From: Bacteroidetes bacterium UBA6161
GTDB taxonomy: Bacteria > Bacteroidota > Bacteroidia > NS11-12g > UBA955
Direction: 5' to 3'
Assembly (NCBI GenBank): GCA_002422315.1
Contig: DIUJ01000050.1
Span: 1-64,000 of the forward strand
Length of the DNA stretch: 64,000 nt
In this document: positions 45,016-51,928 of the stretch, piece after piece
Numbering within the stretch: position 1 is the stretch's first letter
How the letters are laid out: every line of letters starts with the position of its first letter
Notes under the pieces: generated by a model
What the model was told of the DNA's origin: nothing
Databases searched by the model: none
Seen by the model: only the letters and a program-made list of their open reading frames with translations
Translations under genes and position numbers: made by a program

Positions 45016-45897
45016 TCAATTTATAACTATTCTGTTATTAATAATAGAAAAGTCTTTCGATTCCCCTGACAATGGATTATTAACCTTTCCTGATAAAGTA
45101 CAAGACGAACAATTGCTGGCATCACACCATTTAGCTATTAGTTTTGATTGGAGTGGGCATGTTTGAGTGCCACCAGCATTACATTTGCATTTTGTTGTTG
45201 ATCCCGAACCAATTATAGACATCCACGGAGAGGAATTGTCTATATCGCTGGGTACTTCTATTGCTAAAACATAGTCGAAAATATCAATAAAAACTAATTT
45301 TTTGTTATTGGGATTTGAAGAAGGCATAAGATTTGTTTCAAGTTCAATTAGTTTTTGTATTACATTAGGATGATTATGGAATCTTGCAGGTAACATAATT
45401 CGGCCGTTTAATTCTGATGGTGTTGAGAAAAATGCCATTTTATCGTCATTGAATATAACGAGATCTTCAACTGTAGTAGATATCGTACCATTTAAAGATT
45501 CGCTAACACTTTCTGATTTTTTACAGGAACTACAACTGGTCATAACACATGCATAAGTGCCATTGGCTAGCGCCGGACTACAACCTCCTGTATTACTAGT
45601 GCAATTACATGTAACAGAACCAGTGTTCGTTTCAGGAGTGAATCCCCCATTAGCCAATGAGCCAACAATTGAATAACCGCTTGGCACTTGGAAGTTAATT
45701 TTATTATTTGTTTCAATTAATGTTGTTCCTATTGGGAAATTAAAATTAGCTAAACTAGAATAATTAATATTATTAATGGAGTTTGAAACTGTTTCATTCT
45801 GGGGATTATAAAGTTTCTCATTTGTTTTTTTACATGATGTAAAATAGATTGCCCCAACTACCAGTAAAGACAATAGTGTTAAAGTTAATTTTTTCAT
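45016..45897 (-). CDS. lipoprotein with two six-cysteine modules
   Basis: 293 residues. The signal peptide ends at a lipobox (FTSC, Cys near residue 21), so it is probably lipid-anchored. Two cysteine-rich modules share almost the same spacing. The first begins at CNCTSNTGGC and ends CSSC: C-x1-C-x6-C-x10-C-x4-C-x2-C. The second begins at CKCNAGG and ends CSSC, with x7 in place of x6. They flank a 115-residue region with no Cys. I do not recognise the family. It lies downstream of the full-length XRE gene and two 21-bp direct repeats. Confidence 0.75.
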   Translation of the reverse strand: MKKLTLTLLSLLVVGAIYFTSCKKTNEKLYNPQNETVSNSINNINYSSLANFNFPIGTTLIETNNKINFQVPSGYSIVGSLANGGFTPETNTGSVTCNCTSNTGGCSPALANGTYACVMTSCSSCKKSESVSESLNGTISTTVEDLVIFNDDKMAFFSTPSELNGRIMLPARFHNHPNVIQKLIELETNLMPSSNPNNKKLVFIDIFDYVLAIEVPSDIDNSSPWMSIIGSGSTTKCKCNAGGTQTCPLQSKLIAKWCDASNCSSCTLSGKVNNPLSGESKDFSIINNRIVIN

Positions 45898-45956
45898 AAA
45901 TATTTTTATTTTATTTCTTTAACAAACATCAATAGCAAATTTTATAATTACAAATC

Positions 45957-45998
45957 TAATTTATAGCTGGGTTGTTTTAATTTATAGCTGGGCTATTG
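45957..45998. repeat. two adjacent 21-bp direct repeats upstream of the lipoprotein gene
   Basis: TAATTTATAGCTGGG occurs at the start of each 21-bp unit (45957-45977 and 45978-45998), with only small changes at the end. A 21-bp period is two helical turns, so a bound protein would sit on one face. The site lies between the XRE gene and the lipoprotein gene. Confidence 0.7.
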
Positions 45999-46019
45999 TA
46001 TTTTATATATTTTTGGCAC

Positions 46020-46358
46020 TTAAAGCTTTTTCTCCAGTGTAATTATTGCATTGGTAAGTCTCTCAATTAACTCTTCACTATTAAAAATACATTGATTAAA
46101 ACTCTGAGCATTTTTACCTATAGTGCAATTATCTAATATTTTCCCTGCTAAAGTATATAATAATTGGCTAGAAGGCATGTCTAGCTCTTGTGCAATACTT
46201 TCTATAATATTTATACTTAAATCCACTTCGCCTTTTTCTACGCGTTGTAGCCAGTTTTGGCTCTTTCCTAATTTATTTGCAAGACCATCTTGTGAATAAC
46301 AACGAACCACTCGTGCAATACGAATATTTTCTCCAATTAGCTTTAAATCCAGTTTCAT
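46020..46358 (-). CDS. XRE-family transcriptional regulator, full-length copy
   Basis: 112 residues. A helix-turn-helix domain (residues 6-62) is followed by a C-terminal helical tail (ELIERLTNAIITLEKKL) of the kind used for dimerisation. The ATG at 46358 follows a TATATTTG box by 5 nt. It is a near-duplicate of the truncated gene at 44183-44377, including about 190 bp of upstream sequence. It probably controls itself and the lipoprotein gene downstream (inference). Confidence 0.85.
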   Translation of the reverse strand: MKLDLKLIGENIRIARVVRCYSQDGLANKLGKSQNWLQRVEKGEVDLSINIIESIAQELDMPSSQLLYTLAGKILDNCTIGKNAQSFNQCIFNSEELIERLTNAIITLEKKL

Positions 46359-46363
46359 TCTTG

Positions 46364-46371
46364 CAAATATA
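46364..46371 (-). promoter_or_regulatory. TATATTTG -7 box of the full-length XRE gene
   Basis: An exact match, five bases before the ATG, with the TAGAAC-AA-GTTCTA dyad conserved upstream at 46395-46408. Confidence 0.6.
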
Positions 46372-46394
46372 GAGAGTGGAAAATCGAAAAAAAA

Positions 46395-46408
46395 TAGAAC
46401 AAGTTCTA
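46395..46408. promoter_or_regulatory. TAGAAC-AA-GTTCTA dyad in the XRE promoter, copy 2
   Basis: The same perfect inverted repeat as 44414-44427, at the same place relative to the XRE start. A candidate operator. Confidence 0.5.
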
Positions 46409-46460
46409 ATTTTAAGAACGGACAGGGAATAAAAATATGATTCAAACTAGACCTTAAGCG

Positions 46461-46483
46461 TCCGGTGTCTGAGCGAAGCCGAA
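46461..46483. repeat. dispersed 23-bp repeat, copy 3
   Basis: Identical to the copies at 38221 and 44480; it lies between the XRE promoter and element C. Confidence 0.85.
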
Positions 46484-46500
46484 AACAGTAATTTGAAACT

Positions 46501-46670
46501 GCTCTCGCTCGCATCTTGAGAGTGTGAAATTTCTTTGCCTATGGGTTTATTATCGCTTCAAGAGTTTTGAACTCTTGAAGCGTTTTTGATAGAGGGTATG
46601 TTAAACTTTTAGAATTTATTAGTTCGCCAGAGGCGGTATGATAGATCACTCGCAAGATGCGAGCGATAGC
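46501..46670. mobile_element. MITE-like element C (170 bp)
   Basis: The left terminal repeat GCTCTCGCTCGCATCTT is at 46501-46517, and the right one at 46654-46670 has one mismatch. The first 45 bp match element B and the last 45 match B's right end. The middle is different and holds a perfect 13-bp stem CGCTTCAAGAGTT / AACTCTTGAAGCG (46554-46582) followed by five T, which looks like a plus-strand terminator. It lies 36 bp after the stop of the next barrel gene. Confidence 0.78.
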
Positions 46671-46706
46671 TGGATGTCTATCAGATTGAAAAAATCTAAT
46701 TTGATT

Positions 46707-47456
46707 TTATTGATTCAAAAAAGTGTAAGAAAACCCAAGGGTAGCGTAATGGAATAAGGTGAAATTATAGACTTGATTATTATCTGCTCCTCCTTCCAGA
46801 ATGCGGTATCCTGCACGGATATCAATATTCTCTGACAGCTTATAGGTTGCAGCAATCAAAACATCCTCTGCCCTTCCCTGAGGTGCGGCAAGTGCATCGC
46901 CATCTAATAGCAAACCAAATCTATCATTCACATTCCATTTAAGTCTAAAATTAATAATTGGTACAAATCCCACATTTGTTTTCGTAGCTTCTAACTGGCC
47001 TGAAGAGAGCGCAATCGACGCATCTCTGATCTTTGCTGTAAACCCTAACCCAAACTCAATCTTTTCTTTTTTTACAATATCGTACCTATACGTAAATCTA
47101 TACGAGTTGAATTTATATGTACCTAGTATTGGGGAGTTGGCTGGAAAGATTTTGCCTTGAAAAAAAATATCATTTGCTACACTCCCTTCTGACTTGGTTT
47201 CGAGTGGCGCATATAATAATGAAAATAAATGACGAGATTTAAGTGTATAATTCAACCTAATTCTATAAAAAGGTTCAGTCCTAGGAATTAGGTCGTCTTT
47301 AAATGAAAACAGAGTCCCCTTATCGCCCGGAATACTAACATTGTTATACCCTGTAAAAACAACTCCTGACTCCAAAACAATAAGCGCTTGAGCGCTGGTA
47401 GAGGATATTCCAATATAGAAAAGCAATAGGGTTGTGAAGTAAAATACTATTTTCAT
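46707..47456 (-). CDS. outer membrane beta-barrel protein
   Basis: 249 residues with a signal peptide (FYFTTLLLFYIGISSTSAQ). The mature part alternates amphipathic strands (RIRLNYTLKSRHLFSLLYAP; FNSYRFTYRYDIVKKEKIEF; FGLGFTAKIRDASIAL) and ends in a strand closing with aromatic residues (FHYATLGFSYTFLNQ), as barrel proteins do. The specific family is not recognised. It is the most upstream gene of the repeat-bounded array; element C follows its stop. The 187-bp gap upstream shows no clear signal. Confidence 0.78.
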   Translation of the reverse strand: MKIVFYFTTLLLFYIGISSTSAQALIVLESGVVFTGYNNVSIPGDKGTLFSFKDDLIPRTEPFYRIRLNYTLKSRHLFSLLYAPLETKSEGSVANDIFFQGKIFPANSPILGTYKFNSYRFTYRYDIVKKEKIEFGLGFTAKIRDASIALSSGQLEATKTNVGFVPIINFRLKWNVNDRFGLLLDGDALAAPQGRAEDVLIAATYKLSENIDIRAGYRILEGGADNNQVYNFTLFHYATLGFSYTFLNQ

Positions 47457-47643
47457 TTTTTAAACTCTTTTAAAGATAAGTGCTGTTTGTTTACGTTAGG
47501 TTTTAGTATTTACTTTCAATGTTTCACCGCACAATTCTTTTATGATATTGGCTTGTTCATTCATTTGTTTTTGTCGGCAATTTTGTTTTTTAAACAGCAA
47601 TTTAACTTTAGTAGTTTTAAACAACGGAAGGTAAAATCAATTT

Positions 47644-49023
47644 CTATATTTTTATAAATTTCAAAAAAGAACTAAAGCCTCCTTTGATTATTTCTACATG
47701 ATAAATACCCGGAGGAAAGTTCTCCGATTCAATTGACAGTGCGTGTCTCCCTTCAGAATAAAGTTCTGAAGAATATGTTTTTATTAAAATACCATTTGAG
47801 CTAAAAATGCGCACTGAAACTAATTTGTTATTTGAAACATAAAATGACAATGTGCTTTCTCCATTACTAGGGTTTGGATAAAGTATATTTTTTTCTTCCA
47901 ATTTAATACTTGCATGATCTATCGAATTCGAAAGAGGTACACTTGAACGCAAAAGCACAAATCGATTTGGAGATTCGGTCATTGCATAGATCTTACCATC
48001 AGGCGCTTGTCTTACATCACGAAAACGCGCATACCCATTCATGCTTCTTGTAGAAGATATTCTTTTGTTGTCTTTAAGTTTAAGCCAATGGATATGCGTG
48101 CCAGCCAATGCGCCAATTAATATATCTGCTTCATTATTTGCTTGGCCATTTCTTATAAAAGTCATTCCACTTGGAGCAATAGAGGGAACCCAATAAGTTA
48201 GTGGAAGTTCCATTCCAGGTAGTGTGGTATCAGGAGTAATAGGTGTTCCATTGTAGTTGATTCCAAAAGTTACAGCAGGCCAACCATAATTCGTGTTTGC
48301 TTTAATCAAATTGAGTTCGTCGCCACCTCTAGGGCCATGTTCATGTGCGTATATTTCTCCTGTAGCAGGATTCATTGCCATGCCTTGGATATTTCGATTT
48401 CCCCATGTATAAATTTCAGGTTTTGCATTGGCAACTCCAACTAATGGATTACTCGCGGGTACCGTTCCATCATCATTGAATCGCAATACTTTACCAAAAT
48501 GGTTGCTTATGCTTTGCGCACTGTCTTGCACTCCACGATCTCCCACCGACATATAAAGAAAATTATTGTTATCAAAAACGATACGACTGCCAAAATGCTG
48601 ACCAGAATTACGTATCGGTAAGGCTCTAAACAATTCTGTGAAATTTTGTAATTCATTGCCAACAAGCGTTCCCCTGCCTAAAGCGGTTGTTTGCCCTCCT
48701 GATGCCGCAACAGCATAGGTAAGATAAACAAAATTGTTGTTACTGAAATCTGGATGTAAGGCGATATCCAATAATCCCCCTTGTCCATTTTGTGAAACAG
48801 AGGGTACCCCACTTATCTCTTTCAGTGTCTCGGTAGAAATAGTAAAATGAAACACTTTCCCTTGTTTTTCTGTAAACAATACTTCGTCGCTATTAATAAA
48901 CGTAAAGCCCCAAGGAGCTGCCATATTATTAATCAATACTTTCTCTTCAAACAATTCTGGGACTTGTGCGTAACTTATATTTGCAAAGAATAACATTAGG
49001 ACACATATTCTCTTCCAATTCAT
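47644..49023 (-). CDS. PQQ-type sugar dehydrogenase-like protein with T9SS sorting domain
   Basis: 459 residues from the ATG at 49023, which gives a signal peptide ending ISYAQ. The glucose/sorbosone dehydrogenase propeller is clear: NMAAPWGFTFI near the start, GQGGLLDIALHPDFSNNNFV, VGDRGVQDS, HEHGPRGGDELNLI and NTNYGWPAVTFG. A T9SS type A domain (ILYPNPSNGESTLSF to the end) shows the enzyme is exported and anchored or released at the surface. It likely oxidises a sugar with PQQ. PQQ synthesis genes are not present here. Confidence 0.9.
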   Translation of the reverse strand: MNWKRICVLMLFFANISYAQVPELFEEKVLINNMAAPWGFTFINSDEVLFTEKQGKVFHFTISTETLKEISGVPSVSQNGQGGLLDIALHPDFSNNNFVYLTYAVAASGGQTTALGRGTLVGNELQNFTELFRALPIRNSGQHFGSRIVFDNNNFLYMSVGDRGVQDSAQSISNHFGKVLRFNDDGTVPASNPLVGVANAKPEIYTWGNRNIQGMAMNPATGEIYAHEHGPRGGDELNLIKANTNYGWPAVTFGINYNGTPITPDTTLPGMELPLTYWVPSIAPSGMTFIRNGQANNEADILIGALAGTHIHWLKLKDNKRISSTRSMNGYARFRDVRQAPDGKIYAMTESPNRFVLLRSSVPLSNSIDHASIKLEEKNILYPNPSNGESTLSFYVSNNKLVSVRIFSSNGILIKTYSSELYSEGRHALSIESENFPPGIYHVEIIKGGFSSFLKFIKI

Positions 49024-49216
49024 TTTAATTCTTTGCTTTAATTCAGATAAGATACTTGATTTTTTCATTTTTTGACTATCGTTTGTTGTTAATACATTTA
49101 AACATTGAATATAGGAAAGTATACTCAAAAACTATATTTTTCGTGCAAGTCCATTAAGTTCTTAGGAACCAACTCTAAGGACTTGGCATTAGATATATCT
49201 TCAATCGTTTTGGGTC

Positions 49217-50137
49217 CTATAGTTTCTGAACTTTTTTAATTAGTTTTTCTCCTTCAGGGGTACTTAGTTCTACGAAATACATTCCCGGTGGTAGTTCGCT
49301 AATGTCTAGTTTATTTGTGTTCAAAGAAGAAAGAACCTCTTTGCCCGTGGTAGTAAATATCTTTATCTCTTCAAGACTTATTTCAGAATCTACATATACG
49401 ATTCCAGAACTAGGATTTGGATACAATTTTACTTGAGAATGCAATATGCTGTTGTCTACAGAATTTATGGAGTTTGGTATGAGTCTATATACCATGCCAT
49501 TTCTGGGCAATCCTCCAACTATAGGAGTTAAAGAATCGGGCAAATCGAAGCCAACACTTGGGTTGTTTGGGTCCTCATAAATCGTTACATTTTTAGATTC
49601 GTCAAAATTATTGAAAAAACAAACTGGAAGAAATCCATTGGCACCGGCCGAAACAACACTAGGACCAAAATGTACTTCTATCGTTCCATTTTCATACAAC
49701 CACATTTGAAAACTTATGGAATCTGTGTCGTTTAAAGGGGGAACACCCAAAACATCTACATTGGCAATTTCAGCTTTAAAAATTTTACCATTTGGTGTTT
49801 GATCTGTTTGGTACCTTAAACCAGAAAATGAAACACGACTTTTCTTTTGATAGTAGGTGTAAAAAGGCATTAGAACCTCAAAGGTTGAAGGATTAAAATA
49901 GAAAAAGGCATCGTAATTTATAATTTTTGAAAAAGATTGTCCATAATAATTAAAGTTAAAACCTAAATCAATTTGAATATCTTGTAATTCATCGGCCAAA
50001 AAACTATCTACCACAGTGGCCCTATTCAACCTGTTGTAGTTGGTAGAGTCCAATTCGAAACGATAATAGTTTTGGGCAAATAAGCTTGTGCTAGAAATTG
50101 CTAGTAGTAAGCATAAATAGAGTAATTTTTTCATCAT
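49217..50137 (-). CDS. T9SS-exported protein of unknown function
   Basis: 306 residues. The Met-Met at 50137/50134 gives a signal peptide (KLLYLCLLLAISSTSLFAQ); the frame upstream of it overlaps the next gene and is not used. The central region is beta-rich (YGQSFSKIINYDAFFYFNPS, SISFQMWLYENGTIEVHFGP), with a pattern like the N-terminal region of other Bacteroidota surface proteins. The sorting domain begins KLYPNPSSGIVYVDSE and ends with LPPGMYFVELS and a basic tail. Its role is unknown. Confidence 0.82.
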   Translation of the reverse strand: MMKKLLYLCLLLAISSTSLFAQNYYRFELDSTNYNRLNRATVVDSFLADELQDIQIDLGFNFNYYGQSFSKIINYDAFFYFNPSTFEVLMPFYTYYQKKSRVSFSGLRYQTDQTPNGKIFKAEIANVDVLGVPPLNDTDSISFQMWLYENGTIEVHFGPSVVSAGANGFLPVCFFNNFDESKNVTIYEDPNNPSVGFDLPDSLTPIVGGLPRNGMVYRLIPNSINSVDNSILHSQVKLYPNPSSGIVYVDSEISLEEIKIFTTTGKEVLSSLNTNKLDISELPPGMYFVELSTPEGEKLIKKVQKL

Positions 50138-50192
50138 AATTTTGTTTAATCTAATAGACACAAGATTAAACAAAAAAGTTGTATTGAAAAAA

Positions 50193-51593
50193 TTATAATT
50201 CATAGGTAAATCCTTTGGATGCAATTTCAACTGGAGCAAAATCAATTCCTTGCTTAAGTGCAGCAGAGGAGAAAGGGTCGGCATGAACCAAGAATATTTT
50301 TTTGGTTATGGACCCACAGGTAAGTTTTAGATAATTTAATAGTCCCAAGTGATCGGGATGTGCCGAAAAAGCATCGGTTTTCTGAATAGAAGCCATAACC
50401 CTTCTTTCCTTGTGGTTTATAAACACTGTTTGGCGGCCTTGTAAAAGTTGGTGCCCGAAGGTTCCTTCTGCACAAAAACCAGCAATAAGAATAGTGGAAA
50501 AAGCATTGGAAATGTTGTTTTTTACGTGTTCTTGTATTCTCCCTCCTTCTACCATGCCGGCAGCAGATATAATTACGCAGGGTTCATAATCTGTGCTTAT
50601 GTATTCACTATGGGCTTTGTTTGCTAAGGAGTGTAAATTAGGAAAATTGAAAATCTCACCATATTGCTTGTAAAAATCTTGTGTTTCTTGGTCTAGTAGA
50701 TTGATATATTGAGAGTACAATCCAGTAGTTTTAATAGCCAAAGGACTATCGGAATAAATTTTTATAGGTGGCAATTTGCCTTCGGCATACAGTTGGTGCA
50801 AGGTAAAAATAATAGCTTGTGTTCTTCCCACACTAAAAGCAGGTATAATTAATTTACCACTTAACCCCACACAAGTTTTTTGTATATGATGCAAGAGCAC
50901 ATCTTTGGGGTCGTTGTCTGCAGAATGGTATCTTCCGCCATAAGTAGATTCGCTTACCAAAAAATCAGGAGAAGGCATAGGTTCTGGGTCTCTTACAAGT
51001 TTGGATTTATAATTACCCAAGTCTCCTGTAAAGCCTATTGTTTTCTTGGTATTCCCTTCCACTGTTTCCATAAAAACAGAAGCTGCTCCGAGTATATGTC
51101 CTGCATGGTAAAAAGTAAATTGTGTATCTGAAAATAAAGAAACAGGTATGTGAAACTCTACTTCTCTAACCAATGCCATGGTTTGATGCAGATGTTTGTA
51201 TTGGTATAAAAGAGGTTTGCTAGGTTTTTTTACTACTTTTTTACCTTTTCTAGTCATTTGTTTTTTCTGCGAATCCATTATCTGAATACTCAGTGAATCT
51301 TCTAACAAATGATAGGTCAACTCCTTGGTTGCAGCAGTACAAAAGATTGGCCCTTCAAAACCTTGACGAACTAGATTAGGCAAATTACCACAATGGTCTA
51401 CATGGGCATGGGTTAATATAACTGCATGAATTTTTTTAGGAGGAAAAGGGAAATGAAGGTTGTTTTCTACCAGTTCATTTTTGTTTTCATAGTTCAAACC
51501 ACAATCTATCAATATATTTTTGCCATTTGGCAATTCTAAGAGATGCATACTACCCGTAACAGTACCAGCAGCTCCCCAACAAGTCAATTTCAT
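50193..51593 (-). CDS. beta-CASP metallo-beta-lactamase fold ribonuclease-like protein
   Basis: 466 residues. The metal-binding motif HAHVDH is at 62-67, with the further ligands in a GDLG motif (GFTGDLGNY) and in AFSAHPDHLGLL. A beta-CASP insert is present (PAFSVGRTQAIIFTLHQL) and a C-terminal RMMBL-type region. This is the family of CPSF73-like RNA processing nucleases. The start at ATG 51593 follows a TATATTTG box by 5 nt. The longer frame would run through the tandem repeat upstream. Confidence 0.92.
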   Translation of the reverse strand: MKLTCWGAAGTVTGSMHLLELPNGKNILIDCGLNYENKNELVENNLHFPFPPKKIHAVILTHAHVDHCGNLPNLVRQGFEGPIFCTAATKELTYHLLEDSLSIQIMDSQKKQMTRKGKKVVKKPSKPLLYQYKHLHQTMALVREVEFHIPVSLFSDTQFTFYHAGHILGAASVFMETVEGNTKKTIGFTGDLGNYKSKLVRDPEPMPSPDFLVSESTYGGRYHSADNDPKDVLLHHIQKTCVGLSGKLIIPAFSVGRTQAIIFTLHQLYAEGKLPPIKIYSDSPLAIKTTGLYSQYINLLDQETQDFYKQYGEIFNFPNLHSLANKAHSEYISTDYEPCVIISAAGMVEGGRIQEHVKNNISNAFSTILIAGFCAEGTFGHQLLQGRQTVFINHKERRVMASIQKTDAFSAHPDHLGLLNYLKLTCGSITKKIFLVHADPFSSAALKQGIDFAPVEIASKGFTYEL

Positions 51594-51598
51594 TGTTG

Positions 51599-51606
51599 CA
51601 AATATA
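51599..51606 (-). promoter_or_regulatory. TATATTTG -7 box of the beta-CASP gene
   Basis: An exact match with CAACA and then the ATG, the same 13-bp arrangement as the XRE gene copies. Confidence 0.6.
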
Positions 51607-51846
51607 GCATTTAAACGCGATAACAGTATGAGGTTTTCCTTAAGCTTTATTCCTACATTTCTCCTGTAGCTCAGCCTTAATTCATTAGAGTGGTTGGTGG
51701 CAAACACCAACCACGGCGAAAAAGGATAGCATTTAAACGCGATAACAGATGAGGTTTTCCTTAAGCTTTATTCCTACATTTCTCCTGTAGCTCAGCCTTG
51801 ATTCATTAGAGTGGTTGGTGAAAAACACCAACCACGGCGAAAAAGC
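51604..51846. repeat. 122-bp tandem direct duplication with a hairpin in each copy
   Basis: Copy 1 (51604-51725) and copy 2 (51726-51846) are almost identical, differing by a deleted T and a few substitutions. Each ends with a perfect 10-bp stem GTGGTTGGTG / CACCAACCAC around a 5-nt loop (GCAAA in one, AAAAA in the other). There is no coding potential. It lies directly upstream of the beta-CASP gene and overlaps its promoter. Confidence 0.88.
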
Positions 51847-51870
51847 CATAATTCATCTTCCTTTACAACA

Positions 51871-51904
51871 AAAAAGGGATTGTCTGTTATTGACAATCCC
51901 TTTT
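51871..51904 (-). terminator. terminator after the DUF2723 gene
   Basis: The stem AAAAGGGATTGTC / GACAATCCCTTTT has a 7-nt loop and is A-rich on the plus-strand left side, so it ends minus-strand transcription. Confidence 0.88.
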
Positions 51905-51928
51905 CATTTATTGTTAAAATATTATTTC

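Noticed and set aside
43112..46670. Integron cassette array
   Set aside because: The elements lack attC-type end motifs and no tyrosine integrase is present. The terminal inverted repeats fit MITE-like elements better.
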